From: Calditrichia bacterium
Lineage (GTDB): Bacteria; Calditrichota; Calditrichia; Calditrichales; J004
Length of the DNA: 64,000 nucleotides
Direction of reading: 5' to 3'
Assembly: GCA_020635035.1 (NCBI GenBank)
Contig: JACKAO010000005.1
Location: 289,301-353,300, forward strand
Positions 43,092 through 53,661 of this stretch are shown piece after piece. Every line of letters begins with the position of its first letter. Positions within the stretch are counted from its first letter, which is position 1. Position numbers and translations under genes: made by a program. The notes under the pieces are model-generated. The model searched no databases, was not told the origin of the DNA, and saw only the letters and a list, made by a program, of their open reading frames with translations.

Positions 43092-44021
43092 ATGAAAGTA
43101 GTAGTTACAGGCGGAGCAGGATTTATTGGCAGCCACATTGTTGAACATTGGCTGGGTGAAGGTGCTGAAGTGCATATTCTTGACAATTTCAGGTCCGGGC
43201 GGCGCGCAAATGTTGAATTGTTTCCTAAAGCAAAGTTGCATGAAGGAAGTATTACCGATCGTGAATTTGTTTTTAAAGTTTTACAGGATGCGGACTATGT
43301 GCACCACCTGGCAGCAATGATTTCTGTCCCGGAATCTATGGATAAACCTATTGAATGTGTTGACATAAATGTAAATGGATTAATAAATATTTTAGATGCG
43401 GCCCGTAAATTTAACATCAAAAAAGTCGTACACAGCAGTTCAGCGGCTGTTTATGGGGATAATCCGGTTTCACCTAAAACAGTGGATATGCGTCCCGAAC
43501 CAAAATCACCCTATGGTATCACCAAACTGGATGGTGAATATTACCTTCAAATGTATAATGAAGCGTTTTCTGTTCCAACCGCATCATTACGCTATTTTAA
43601 TGTGTTTGGTCCGCGCCAGGACCCCAAAAGTCAGTATGCAGCAGCGATTCCCATTTTTGTGAGTAAAGCCCTTAAGAACGAAGACATGATTATTTTTGGT
43701 GATGGCGAACAGACCCGGGATTTTGTTTTTGTCAAAGATGTTGTACAGGCTAATATTCTGGCTGCAACAAAACCGAATGCCGTTTCTATGTACAATGTTG
43801 CTAATGGATATGCAATAACCATTAAAGATTTATGTGAACTTATTATTGAAACGATCGGAAGTAAAAGTAAGATAGTTTTTGCAGACCCGCGACCCGGCGA
43901 TATCAAACACAGCCTTGCCAGTGTTACTCAAACGAAAGAAGCTTTAGGCTATGAACCTAAGTATGATTTACGCAACGGGCTTAAACAAACGATTGAATAT
44001 TTTATGGAATTGTTTAAATAA
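43092..44021 (+). CDS. NAD-dependent sugar epimerase/dehydratase (GalE-like SDR)
   Basis: A 309-residue extended SDR. TGGAGFIG (6-13) binds NAD, then HSSSAAVYG, and the catalytic pair Tyr141/Lys145 in YGITK. RYFNVFGPRQDPKSQYAAAIPIF and GDGEQTRDFVFVKDVVQAN (in separate blocks) fit UDP-glucose 4-epimerase or related nucleotide-sugar enzymes. It stands apart from the polysaccharide cluster at 33.4-36.8 kb, though it may supply it. Exact sugar not resolved. Confidence 0.85.
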   Translation: MKVVVTGGAGFIGSHIVEHWLGEGAEVHILDNFRSGRRANVELFPKAKLHEGSITDREFVFKVLQDADYVHHLAAMISVPESMDKPIECVDINVNGLINILDAARKFNIKKVVHSSSAAVYGDNPVSPKTVDMRPEPKSPYGITKLDGEYYLQMYNEAFSVPTASLRYFNVFGPRQDPKSQYAAAIPIFVSKALKNEDMIIFGDGEQTRDFVFVKDVVQANILAATKPNAVSMYNVANGYAITIKDLCELIIETIGSKSKIVFADPRPGDIKHSLASVTQTKEALGYEPKYDLRNGLKQTIEYFMELFK

Positions 44022-44069
44022 AATAAATCACTTTTCAACGGGGCTTTACTAAAAGAGTGCTGCTTTGTC

Positions 44070-44090
44070 ATCCTGAAATTTTTTCAGGAT
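44070..44090. repeat. palindromic intergenic repeat, copy 1 (GTCATCC..GGATC type)
   Basis: ATCCTGAAA (44070-44078) and TTTCAGGAT (44082-44090) are perfect arms, flanked by GTC and CTT. The same element recurs at 58689-58709 and in GC-rich form at 62245-62266. REP-like spreading is likely. A second small hairpin (TTCCGA..TCGGAA) follows at about 44118-44134. Confidence 0.65.
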
Positions 44091-44164
44091 CTTTAGAGTG
44101 TTTTTTAATAGCAAGATTCCGAAATACATCGGAATGGCGTATTTTGACTTTTAGAAAAACCCGT

Positions 44165-47100
44165 TTAACTTTTTATATCTTCTGTGTTGTTCTGAACCCA
44201 TTTTTTGAGAATTTCAGTTAATTCATCCGGTTTAATCGGTTTTGAAAGGTAATCATTCATACCCGCTGCCAGGCATTTCTCCCGATCACCTTGCAAAGCA
44301 TTTGCTGTCATTGCAATGACCGGTATCCCTGGATTTAACACATCTGTCTTTGTCTCCCGGATGTGCTGTGTTGCTTCAAAGCCATCCATAATCGGCATTT
44401 GAACATCCATCAACACGATGTCATACGGCATAACTTCAAGAGCATTTATTGCTTCTTTTCCATTATTAACCACATCCGCCTGGATGCCCATTTTTTTAAG
44501 AATTCCCAATGCAACTTTTTGATTAATCACATTGTCTTCGGCAATGAGAATGCGCATCGTTGATGGAACCAGGTCTTCCAGCGCAACCAATCTATCTTCG
44601 CTCGATTGCCTGATTGGGATAATTCCGTTCTGGATGTCCTGGATAAAACTAAATAAAAGAGTCTGACGAACAGGTTTTGGCATAAAAGCTGAAAATCCCA
44701 GTTCTGCAAACTTTTCAGGATCACCGGGTTTATTTAATGAAGTAAGCATAATCAGATGCGTATCTTTCAGGTCAGCATCTGCTTTAATTCTTTTACCAAG
44801 TTCAATACCGTCAACTTTGGGCATAATTAGATCAAGCAGGGCGATCTGGTATGGATCATTCTGTTTCAATGCTTCATGCAGCATCGAAATTGCTGTCTCT
44901 GCATCTACGGCTTCTTCCGGTCTTAATCCCCAGTGTTTTGCCTGACCAACAAGAATTTCGCGGTTAATTGAATTATCATCAACAATCAGAATGCGTGTAT
45001 CTTTTAACTTTTCTGTAGCTGAAGATTTCTGCACAGCCGCCGGTTGTTTTCTTAGCCGGATTGTAAACCAGAATTCTGTACCTTTGCCTTCTTCACTTTC
45101 CAGACCTATTTCACCCCCCATCGCTTCGCTCAACTGCCGTGAAATAGCAAGACCCAATCCGGTTCCGCCGTACTTACGTGTTGTCGATGCATCCACCTGT
45201 GTAAATTGTTCGAAAAGCCGGGCTTGTTTATCTTTAGGAATCCCGATACCTGTATCACTGATTGTAAATTTGATAAAAACATCCTTGTTTATTTGACCAA
45301 CCAGCGCTGCTTTTATAACAATCTCACCCTTCTCTGTAAATTTAACTGCGTTGCCTGTTAAATTAACAAGTATCTGCCGGATACGGCCTGGGTCTCCTTG
45401 CAGCATAACCGGTAATTTAGGTTCAATGGCACAAATAAATTCAATCCCTTTTTCCTGTGCTTTAAAAGCCATAATGCTTGCAAAATCTTCCAGCAATTTT
45501 TCTAAATCAAAGTCTATTTCTTCCAGTGTTACCTTTCCGGCTTCTATTTTTGAAAAATCCAGGATATCATTGATAATTGATAACAATGCTTCTCCGCTGG
45601 TCTTAATCATTTCAGCATATCTCAATTGTTCAGTGCTCAAGTTACTTTCCATCAGCAGGTTGGTCATACCAATCACACCATTCATTGGTGTTCTGATTTC
45701 ATGACTCATATTTGCCAGAAATTCGCTTTTTGCCTTACTGGCAATCTCAGCTTGTTTGGCTAAATCGGTGGCTTTAATATTTGCTTGTTCAAGATATTCA
45801 TTTGTCTGAGCCAGATCTTCCAAGCTGTTATTAAGTTTTTCTTCAGCTATTTTCAGAGCATTAATATCCATATGCGTACCAACCATACGGACAGGCTTAT
45901 GAGCATCATTCCATTCAACGACTCTTCCACGATCTAAAACCCATACCCAGTCTCCATTTTTATGTTTCATCCGGATGCTGCAATCATAAATACCCGTTTT
46001 TCCTTTAAAGTGCTTTACTAACTCACGTTCTGCTTTTATTAAATCTTGTGGGTGTGTATGATTTTTCCATGTAGCAATGGTAGATTCAAGTTCATCAAGT
46101 TTATAACCAATCATTTCAGCCCAGCGGTCATTAAAGATTACATCCCCGGTCTGTACATTCCAATCCCATGTACCGGCATCCGTTCCTTTGATAGCCATAT
46201 CAAGACGCTCACGGCTTTCTGAAAGTTCCTGGGTTTGCCTGCGTAAAGTAGACATATCTCTTGAAACAATTGTGATGCCATCAAATTCTTTATTACTATT
46301 ATAACGGGGTGATGCCTTTGCACTGTACCAGTATTCTTTTCCATCGAGATTCATGCTGTATTCAAACTGCTGTACTTTTTTGGTTTCCTGTACAAGATGA
46401 AGGACATACGAAGTTTTTTCAGCAATATCAGCCGGTAAAACATCGCCGTATTTTTTTCCGATAAACTCTTCTGGTGAAACATACAGATTGCTTGAATCTG
46501 CCTGGTAATAATCCCTGAAAAATCCATCTTTATCAATTACAAAGATCAGATCATCCATGGACATAATTGTTGAATGCAGTTTTTCTTCACTTTGTATCAG
46601 GGCAGCTTCAGTCTTTGCCCGCACTAATGCTGATCCAATGTGATCTGTAAACACCTGGAATCGCTCCAGATCTTTCTGCGAGAATTTATTAGGTGTATAG
46701 CTTTGAATTGAAATAATACCAATCGTTTGATCATGATAACGAATGGGGACAAACATCAGTGACATTGAAAATCTTTGTTCACTCCCGTAGGCATACAACT
46801 CGCTTTTTTGCGGCTCATGATCCCGGTTTATAAGTTTTGATTGACCGGCAAGAACATCTTTATTTTTTATTTTTAACAGGTCATGTGAGTTTACCGCCGT
46901 TTCCCGGGGATGATTATCTCCGGTAAGTGTATCTTCATTATAAATACCAATCAGCATATTATCATTAAGGTCAACAATATCGAGACTGAAGGCATCGTAA
47001 TTAAAAATCTTATAGGCCATTTCAGCAACAACTTTGCCGATGTCATGCAATTTCATCGGGTCTGTAAGACGGATTACAAGCTGATGTAAGATATCCCTTT

Positions 47101-50100
47101 CTCTTTCAATTTGCTTTAGCTCCGTGATGTTTTCTTTTGCAGCCAGGAAATGTGTAATCTCTCCCTTCTCATCCGTAAGACTGGTAATAGTTGCTTTTTC
47201 CCAATACAGCTCGCCATTCTTTTTCCTGTTATAAAATTCTCCATGCCATTGTTTTCCGCTTGATATGGTCTTCCAAAGATCAGCATAAAATTCTTTTGAA
47301 TGTGTTCCGCTTGATAAAATTTTAGGATTTCTACCTGTGACTTCATCTGCACTATAACCGGTCAATTCAACGAATCTTGGGTTAACATATTCAATGATAC
47401 CCTTATTATTTGTTATAACGATGCTGGCAGGACTTTGACTAACTGCAACACTTAATTTTTTTAGTTCTCTTTCAGCTTCTTTACGTTCCGTAATATCATG
47501 AATTATAGAAAACAGCAGTTTTTCACCATGCATGTAAACCGGTGATGAATGCACTTCTACTGTACGAAGGTCTCCTTTTTTATTTTTATGCTGAAAAATA
47601 AAAAAATTCTGCTCATCTTTAGAAGCCAGAAGTCTTTTTTTCTTAATCTCATCTGCACTTAAGGTATTTATCTCGTTTATCGACATCGATTTCAACTCAG
47701 TTTCAGAATATCCGTAGAAATCGATAGCCGATTGGTTTGCATCTATAATATTACCTGATTCAGGTTCAACAATAATCATTATAGAATTATGTTTTTCAAA
47801 AAACATTCTGAAACGGGATTCACTCTCATGCAGCAGTTCTTCTGCCTGCTTGCGGGCTGTTATATCCAGCGCTGTTGTATAATTATATTTTTTCCCATTG
47901 AGTTCCACCACTTCGGCTGAAAGTAATACATTGATTGGACAGCCGCTTTTTGTATATAAAATAGCTTCTTCATTCTCAATGATATTTTCTTTTTTTAATT
48001 TTTGGATTGTTTTATCACGGAATTCGTAATCAAGTTTTACAACTTCTGAAGCCCGTTTACCAATAACTTCGTCTTTTGTAAAGCCAAGTTTTTTATAGAA
48101 TGTTTTATTTACTTCAACATATTCACCGGTTTCAAGATCACTTAACCCGGCTATGGCAGGATTTCTGTGAAAAGCTTTGGAAAAACGTTCTTCGGACAGT
48201 TTAATCTTAGTGATATCTTTACTTACACCGAATAGTGCCGGCCTGTTGTTCCATACACCTTCCGAGACATAAGTTTCAACTGCAATCTCTTCCCCGGTTT
48301 TTGTAATTAAGGGTACCGGGCAATAGTCTTTTTTACCCTGAAGCATCTCGCCGATTATTTGCATGGCTTCTTCGTGGCGTTTTTCAGGATGAACTGCAAG
48401 TACTGTCTTTCCATATAATTCTTCCTGTGTATATCCCAGGCGCCGGGTAACCGTGTCATTAACTTTGATGATTGATCCCTTTTCATCAAGGATAAACAGG
48501 AAGTCTTGTATGGTATTAAAGAATGTGCGGAAGTTTGCTTCATTCTGTTTAATTTTTTCAAGGGATTGCTTTCGTGAGAAGATATTTGAAAGTACCTGGG
48601 CAAATAGTTTAAGGATATCGATCTCATTCTCATCAAAAGTATGATGCGTTTTTACGGCGTCAAAACCAACAAATCCAACAAGTTGATCATTCAAAAACAT
48701 GGGAACATTAATAAGACTTTTTATCCCTTGTGCTTCCATCAAGCTTTTTATCTTTTCATTTTCAAGAGTTGAAACATCAGGAATATGAAAAGGATTTCCC
48801 TTTTCCAGGGTTACCATTAATTCTGTTAATTCACCAAATGGAACGTTCTGAATATTTTGAATTTCAGGATTTATACCATCATTACACCATTCATATATAT
48901 TTGAAGCTGTTTTATCTAAAAAGTTAAAATCAAAAACATAAGCACGGTCTGTTCCAACAAACTGTCCGATTTCTTTTAAAGCATTGTTTACGGACTGATC
49001 AACTTCTTCAACAGGGATGTTTATGTAGTTTAAAGAAATATCCATCAGGATTTTTTGCATATCCGATTTCTTTTTCAGGGCTTTCTGTGCCTTGATCTTT
49101 TCGGAGACATCCCTAAAACTCCAGACACGGGCAACATATTTTTCATCTAAGATTATAGGTCTGGAATACCTTTCAAAGATACGGCCGTCTTTAAATGGTA
49201 CTTCGATATATTCTTCAACCACTTTGCTATTATACAATTTGTTAACTTTGTCAATAAACTCCTGTGGATCAGAAAGTTGATCAAGAACAAAATCCAGAAG
49301 TTTTTTATCATCATTTGTATTTAAAAGTTTCTTCGGAATGTTCCACATTTCTGCAAAGCGTTTATTAGCCTTGACAATTTTGCCATCTGTCCCTACTACA
49401 AGGATACCATCTGCAGTAGATTCCAATGTCGCTTCGATTAATGAATTTACCCGTACTATTTCATTTTCTATCTTTCTTCTTTCGGTAATATCACGAGCAA
49501 CACCCAACACACCAATTACATTGCCATTTTCATCCTTCATGGGTGTTTTTATTGTTTCAACCAGCTCTTTATGGCCATCCGCAGCAAAAGTAAGTTCTTC
49601 TTCGTTTAAGTTGGATTTATCCACAGCCATTGCTTTTTTATCCATAGAACGGAAAAAGTCGGCTGTGTCCTTATCAACGAAATCATAATCTGTTTTGCCA
49701 ATAATGTCTTTTTCACTGGCATTATAGAGTTGTTCAAATCTGGGGTTACAGTTCAGATAAACCCCGTCCGGATCCTTTAACCAGACAAGGTCAGGAATCG
49801 TATTTATAACTGCTTTAAGGTGAGTTCGGCTAAATTCCAGCTCTTTCTGGTAGTTATGAAGTTCTGTAATATCCTGCCCAAGGCAAATAAGGTGTTCAAT
49901 TTTTCCTTTTTCATTGAATTTTGGTGAACGAAAAAGTTTTATTAACCGGTATTCACCTTCATAATTCTTTACCCATATCTCATCAAGACGTTTTTTCCCT
50001 GATTCGAAAACACTTCTGTTATCAGCAATGTACCGTTTCGCCGTCTGTTCAGGGAAAAAATCAACAATCTTCTTAAATGACATTTCCTGGGCAGTTTTTC

Positions 50101-50890
50101 CGCTAAATTCAGCATACGCCCTGTTTACGACGCCATGCGTTTCCGGATCGGTTAAATACCAGATGTGATGATCAATATTATCAAGAAGAATTCGCAGGTT
50201 TTCATTATAATTTCTTATATCAATTTTTTGATTTTCTTCTTTTTCCAGTAATTCCATAAAATCGGAGTTTATCTGAACCAATGAATCCTGGATAATCAGT
50301 AAAGGGCTGTCATCATCCAGCAGATCTTCGACATTAAAATTTTCATTCCAAAGGAAGTGCCCGGCCAATTTTACAAGTTTGTCAATTTCATTTTTCCTGA
50401 CATTCAAAAATGTGTCATGATCATTTTTTACCCGGCTATGTTCATGATGGTTATTAATAATATTAAATGCTTCATTTAGATTATCCACGAAAACGAATTT
50501 TTGATTCATGAACTTTTCGGCAAACAATAAGGACGTACGGATCCAGATGTTTGAACCTATAACAAAAGATGTCAGCGGATTACAATTATGCTCGCTGAAC
50601 AGGCGTTTCAAAGTTTTAACATAGGTTTTCCTGGTAAAATAGGAAGTTGCTTCAACATCTGTGTAATCAACAATACGGTAAATTTTCTGATGGTCAAAAG
50701 CAGCTGATTTAAAAAGCTTTTCAAGGAGCTTTGTTACGATTTCTGATGCATCCTGATCGAGATTTCCACCTAATTTGGAATAGAAAAGGCGGCCGGGAAT
50801 AATTCCATTTTTATAATAGCCGCCATTCTCTTCATTAAGATACTGCCACTCTTTATTAAACAGTATATCTTCAAAAATGATTTTGTCCAT
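44165..50890 (-). CDS. giant cytosolic hybrid sensor histidine kinase (multi PAS/GAF)
   Basis: A 2241-residue protein with no membrane helix. A 200-residue N-terminal region of no recognised family precedes about nine PAS domains (from near 233 to 1680), with two GAF domains interleaved near 613-773 and 1265-1423. HisKA has MSHEIRTPMNG with the phosphoacceptor His near 1730; HATPase motifs (GNAVKFTEKG, DTGIGIPKD, TGLGLAIS) end near 1945. Two receiver domains follow, with acceptor Asp in LLDLIMPK (near 2021) and LMDVQMPIMDG (near 2160). No Hpt domain is fused. Such kinases integrate several cytoplasmic signals. No partner regulator is adjacent. Confidence 0.93.
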   Translation of the reverse strand: MDKIIFEDILFNKEWQYLNEENGGYYKNGIIPGRLFYSKLGGNLDQDASEIVTKLLEKLFKSAAFDHQKIYRIVDYTDVEATSYFTRKTYVKTLKRLFSEHNCNPLTSFVIGSNIWIRTSLLFAEKFMNQKFVFVDNLNEAFNIINNHHEHSRVKNDHDTFLNVRKNEIDKLVKLAGHFLWNENFNVEDLLDDDSPLLIIQDSLVQINSDFMELLEKEENQKIDIRNYNENLRILLDNIDHHIWYLTDPETHGVVNRAYAEFSGKTAQEMSFKKIVDFFPEQTAKRYIADNRSVFESGKKRLDEIWVKNYEGEYRLIKLFRSPKFNEKGKIEHLICLGQDITELHNYQKELEFSRTHLKAVINTIPDLVWLKDPDGVYLNCNPRFEQLYNASEKDIIGKTDYDFVDKDTADFFRSMDKKAMAVDKSNLNEEELTFAADGHKELVETIKTPMKDENGNVIGVLGVARDITERRKIENEIVRVNSLIEATLESTADGILVVGTDGKIVKANKRFAEMWNIPKKLLNTNDDKKLLDFVLDQLSDPQEFIDKVNKLYNSKVVEEYIEVPFKDGRIFERYSRPIILDEKYVARVWSFRDVSEKIKAQKALKKKSDMQKILMDISLNYINIPVEEVDQSVNNALKEIGQFVGTDRAYVFDFNFLDKTASNIYEWCNDGINPEIQNIQNVPFGELTELMVTLEKGNPFHIPDVSTLENEKIKSLMEAQGIKSLINVPMFLNDQLVGFVGFDAVKTHHTFDENEIDILKLFAQVLSNIFSRKQSLEKIKQNEANFRTFFNTIQDFLFILDEKGSIIKVNDTVTRRLGYTQEELYGKTVLAVHPEKRHEEAMQIIGEMLQGKKDYCPVPLITKTGEEIAVETYVSEGVWNNRPALFGVSKDITKIKLSEERFSKAFHRNPAIAGLSDLETGEYVEVNKTFYKKLGFTKDEVIGKRASEVVKLDYEFRDKTIQKLKKENIIENEEAILYTKSGCPINVLLSAEVVELNGKKYNYTTALDITARKQAEELLHESESRFRMFFEKHNSIMIIVEPESGNIIDANQSAIDFYGYSETELKSMSINEINTLSADEIKKKRLLASKDEQNFFIFQHKNKKGDLRTVEVHSSPVYMHGEKLLFSIIHDITERKEAERELKKLSVAVSQSPASIVITNNKGIIEYVNPRFVELTGYSADEVTGRNPKILSSGTHSKEFYADLWKTISSGKQWHGEFYNRKKNGELYWEKATITSLTDEKGEITHFLAAKENITELKQIERERDILHQLVIRLTDPMKLHDIGKVVAEMAYKIFNYDAFSLDIVDLNDNMLIGIYNEDTLTGDNHPRETAVNSHDLLKIKNKDVLAGQSKLINRDHEPQKSELYAYGSEQRFSMSLMFVPIRYHDQTIGIISIQSYTPNKFSQKDLERFQVFTDHIGSALVRAKTEAALIQSEEKLHSTIMSMDDLIFVIDKDGFFRDYYQADSSNLYVSPEEFIGKKYGDVLPADIAEKTSYVLHLVQETKKVQQFEYSMNLDGKEYWYSAKASPRYNSNKEFDGITIVSRDMSTLRRQTQELSESRERLDMAIKGTDAGTWDWNVQTGDVIFNDRWAEMIGYKLDELESTIATWKNHTHPQDLIKAERELVKHFKGKTGIYDCSIRMKHKNGDWVWVLDRGRVVEWNDAHKPVRMVGTHMDINALKIAEEKLNNSLEDLAQTNEYLEQANIKATDLAKQAEIASKAKSEFLANMSHEIRTPMNGVIGMTNLLMESNLSTEQLRYAEMIKTSGEALLSIINDILDFSKIEAGKVTLEEIDFDLEKLLEDFASIMAFKAQEKGIEFICAIEPKLPVMLQGDPGRIRQILVNLTGNAVKFTEKGEIVIKAALVGQINKDVFIKFTISDTGIGIPKDKQARLFEQFTQVDASTTRKYGGTGLGLAISRQLSEAMGGEIGLESEEGKGTEFWFTIRLRKQPAAVQKSSATEKLKDTRILIVDDNSINREILVGQAKHWGLRPEEAVDAETAISMLHEALKQNDPYQIALLDLIMPKVDGIELGKRIKADADLKDTHLIMLTSLNKPGDPEKFAELGFSAFMPKPVRQTLLFSFIQDIQNGIIPIRQSSEDRLVALEDLVPSTMRILIAEDNVINQKVALGILKKMGIQADVVNNGKEAINALEVMPYDIVLMDVQMPIMDGFEATQHIRETKTDVLNPGIPVIAMTANALQGDREKCLAAGMNDYLSKPIKPDELTEILKKWVQNNTEDIKS

Positions 50891-51044
50891 AAAATTCTCA
50901 CAATGAAAACGTTTACAAGCTTAAGAATAGTATACTTTCTCGGCTATTCTAACGCTGTATTTAATTCTATGTAAAACAAAATCAGAATTAAGCACCTGAT
51001 AAGTTTTAAATGCATAATTGAAAATTTTTTGATAATTTTGAGTC

Positions 51045-51695
51045 ATGCCGCTGCTTAATCAATTTCCCAGAATATCTGAACATTTTAATTTCAAATGCAC
51101 GATGTGCGGTAATTGCTGCACGGGTGATCAGAAGGTTCACCTAAACTTGTATGATTTGTATAAAATGGCACGATTTAAAAACTTTGCCAGTACACGTCAG
51201 TTGCTTATTAAACAGATAATTACACTTGTAAAAGGGCAAAATAATGTTTTTGTCCCGATGATTAAATTTAAACGACTGATATCCCGAAAAAAAAGCAGTG
51301 ACCTGCCCTTCACCTTCTGCCCTTTCCTGTTAAACTCCATCGAAGACGATGGTCAGCTAAAGGGCTACTGTCAGCTCCATCCGCGGCATAAGCCGCTTAT
51401 CTGCAGCCTTGCACCTGTTGGAAGGGTTGTGGATCTGGATAGGAATAGCGAAGAATTTGTATTTGTAAAGCCTGCACCGGATTGCAATGGTGTTGAAAGT
51501 AATGAAAAAGTTTCCCTGTCCGCGACAGTTAATCATTACAAAACCGAACTGGATTACGAGATGCGTTTTTTCAAAATTCTACGTAGTATTTCCGAACGAA
51601 ACCTGGAGAAAAACGAGATTATTGAAAACATCTATTCCTTTAATGTTGAAGAACCTTTCCCGGAAATATTAACGCGTATTGAAAATTCACTATAG
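51045..51695 (+). CDS. YkgJ-family Cys-cluster protein
   Basis: A 216-residue protein. Near the N-terminus is C-x2-C-x2-CC (Cys18, 21, 24, 25) in FKCTMCGNCCTG. Further on FCPFLL, GYCQLH and LICSLAP complete the set of cysteines typical of the YkgJ/UPF0153 group, likely to bind zinc or an iron-sulfur cluster. The role is unknown. It is preceded by the divergent giant kinase and followed by the serpin. Confidence 0.8.
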   Translation: MPLLNQFPRISEHFNFKCTMCGNCCTGDQKVHLNLYDLYKMARFKNFASTRQLLIKQIITLVKGQNNVFVPMIKFKRLISRKKSSDLPFTFCPFLLNSIEDDGQLKGYCQLHPRHKPLICSLAPVGRVVDLDRNSEEFVFVKPAPDCNGVESNEKVSLSATVNHYKTELDYEMRFFKILRSISERNLEKNEIIENIYSFNVEEPFPEILTRIENSL

Positions 51696-51839
51696 TTATT
51701 CTTTTGGGCCGTTCTATCTCTTCCTGAACATCATGAAACCATCAGATTTCTGATACTCTATAAAATTTCTGATAATAAATCTGCTGATTTTTATTACTAA
51801 TGCTTTGTTTACAAGCCGTTTTAAGTATTAAATTTTTGA

Positions 51840-51855
51840 TGGCACACAAATTGTT
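51840..51855 (+). promoter_or_regulatory. sigma-54-type promoter candidate of the serpin gene
   Basis: TGGCAC (51840-51845), five bases, TTGTT (51851-51855). The -24 half is perfect; the -12 GC is GT. The start would fall about 35 bases before the serpin ATG. An NtrC-type activator is encoded 7 kb downstream on the same strand. Confidence 0.4.
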
Positions 51856-51899
51856 ATATAGAGTAATAATCCGTTTTTAAATATTTCTTTGGGGGATTT

Positions 51900-53150
51900 A
51901 TGAAATCTGTTTTATATCTTGTAGTTACAACTATTATTATTGCTGCTTGCGAGTCACCTGTTGAAAAACAGCCTGACCCGCAGCCAATACGTGATCTTAC
52001 CGCTGCTGAAAAACAAATAGTGGAAGCCGGTCAGGATTTTAGTTTTAAACTTTTCCAAAAAGTTAATGAATCCGATCCGTTGAACAATGTTTTTATCTCA
52101 CCATTAAGTGTATCGATGGCGTTCGGCATGGCCCTGAATGGAGCCAACGGGCAAACATACAGTGATATGCGTTCAACTTTAGGTTTTGAATCGCTCGATA
52201 ATAATGCTATAAATACATCTTATCAAAGCCTGATTGATTTACTGCACTCAGCAGATGACCAGGTGAAATTTGAGATCGCCAATTCGATCTGGTATGAAAA
52301 AACCTTTGCAGTTGAGCAACTTTTCCTGCAAACAAACCAGAATTATTTTGATGCCGAAGTGGCAGGGATGGATTTTTCAGATCCGGTAACTGTTGATGTT
52401 ATCAATAACTGGATCAGTGAAAAAACCAATAATAAAATTAACAAAATGATCTCACAGCTTAGCCGCGAAACTGTTCTGGCGCTGATCAATGCCATCTACT
52501 TTAAGGCAAGCTGGAAGTATGAATTTGATCCGGATGAGACCACAGATGACCAATTTACAACTTATGCCAACGAACAGGTTGCCTGCAAAATGATGCAGTT
52601 GGGTGGTGAATTTAATTATTACCGGGATGACGATGTACAAATTCTGGATTTACCTTATGGTAACTCAAATTTCAGCATGACCATCCTGCAACCTGCTTAC
52701 GGAAAAGACATAAACCAATTTATTAGCACTCTTGACAACTCCCGCTGGCAAAGTTATTTATCTCAAATGGAACCTGACAGCGGAAATCTGCAGATGCCTA
52801 AATTTAAACTGAGCTATAAATCTGCAAGCGAAGCTCTAATACTAAATTCAATCCTGAGTGACCTTGGAATGGGTATCGCCTTCTCACCATCTTCTGCTGA
52901 TTTTTCCAGAATTAACCCGCTTATCCAGATTTTTATCAGCCTGGTTTTACATAAAACATTTATTCAGGTTGATGAAGAAGGAACAGAAGCAGCTGCAGCT
53001 ACGGTAATTTTATTTGAACGCACAACCGCCGGGGAAAACACAAAATTCTTTATGCGTCTTGATCGCCCATTCGTTTTTGTGATTCGCGAAACTAACACCA
53101 AAGCCATATTGTTTACCGGGAAACTCAACGAACCCGTTTGGCAGGAATAA
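51900..53150 (+). CDS. serpin-family lipoprotein (serine protease inhibitor)
   Basis: A 416-residue serpin with signal peptide and lipobox (IAAC, Cys17), so it is tethered to the envelope. NNVFISPLSVSMAFGMALNGANGQT is the serpin N-terminal block in two parts, NAIYFKASWKYEFDPDET is the shutter region, and the reactive-centre hinge is EEGTEAAAAT near residue 360, with the small-residue run required for inhibition. The scissile bond is probably near Glu-Arg-Thr-Thr. FMRLDRPFVFVIRE is the distal hinge. It should trap serine proteases at the cell surface. GGGGGAT precedes the ATG. Confidence 0.92.
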   Translation: MKSVLYLVVTTIIIAACESPVEKQPDPQPIRDLTAAEKQIVEAGQDFSFKLFQKVNESDPLNNVFISPLSVSMAFGMALNGANGQTYSDMRSTLGFESLDNNAINTSYQSLIDLLHSADDQVKFEIANSIWYEKTFAVEQLFLQTNQNYFDAEVAGMDFSDPVTVDVINNWISEKTNNKINKMISQLSRETVLALINAIYFKASWKYEFDPDETTDDQFTTYANEQVACKMMQLGGEFNYYRDDDVQILDLPYGNSNFSMTILQPAYGKDINQFISTLDNSRWQSYLSQMEPDSGNLQMPKFKLSYKSASEALILNSILSDLGMGIAFSPSSADFSRINPLIQIFISLVLHKTFIQVDEEGTEAAAATVILFERTTAGENTKFFMRLDRPFVFVIRETNTKAILFTGKLNEPVWQE

Positions 53151-53166
53151 AGGAAGATAAGCCATC

Positions 53167-53592
53167 ATGCGAAAATATATCTTACTTGGTTTGACTGTAT
53201 TCTTTGTTCAGTTTATAAGTTGTACAGGCCCGGCTAACCCGGATTATAATGCGACAGAAAATGCCAGGTTAATAATGACTTTCAGCAATGTTTCAAACCT
53301 TGATTTTAACGCTGTCACTGTTTCGGGAAAGGATTTGGGAACATTGAAAATTGATCAATCGAAATCTCTGGATTTTGATTCCTTCGGTTTTGATACTGGG
53401 ATGCCGGATGAAGACATCAGTATTAAAATAAATGATACCGAATTAAACAATTTTAACCGTAACTTCTGGTGCGGTACCGAAAAAATAAGGGCAGATTCAG
53501 GAACATATATCATCAAAATAAATGTTGTTGATTCCTTTCTTGTTATTTGTTGTGACAATCCACCTTCATTTGAATACCCGGTTTTACCATGA
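53167..53592 (+). CDS. small lipoprotein of unknown function
   Basis: A 141-residue exported protein with lipobox FISC (Cys19). The mature part has short beta stretches and a likely disulfide pair (residues near 114 and C-terminal CC). I recognise no family. It follows the serpin by 16 bases and shares its transcript, so it may be a surface partner. Confidence 0.6.
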   Translation: MRKYILLGLTVFFVQFISCTGPANPDYNATENARLIMTFSNVSNLDFNAVTVSGKDLGTLKIDQSKSLDFDSFGFDTGMPDEDISIKINDTELNNFNRNFWCGTEKIRADSGTYIIKINVVDSFLVICCDNPPSFEYPVLP

Positions 53593-53661
53593 AAAAAGAA
53601 GATACCGGAAACTGTTTTTATACACTCATATTTTAAGCGAATATTAAGGGAGTTGGGGGAA

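Noticed and set aside
44991..45704. Plus-strand ORFs opposite the kinase domain of the giant sensor
   Set aside because: Shadows of the conserved HisKA and ATPase coding region; low-complexity Ser-rich translations typical of antisense reading.
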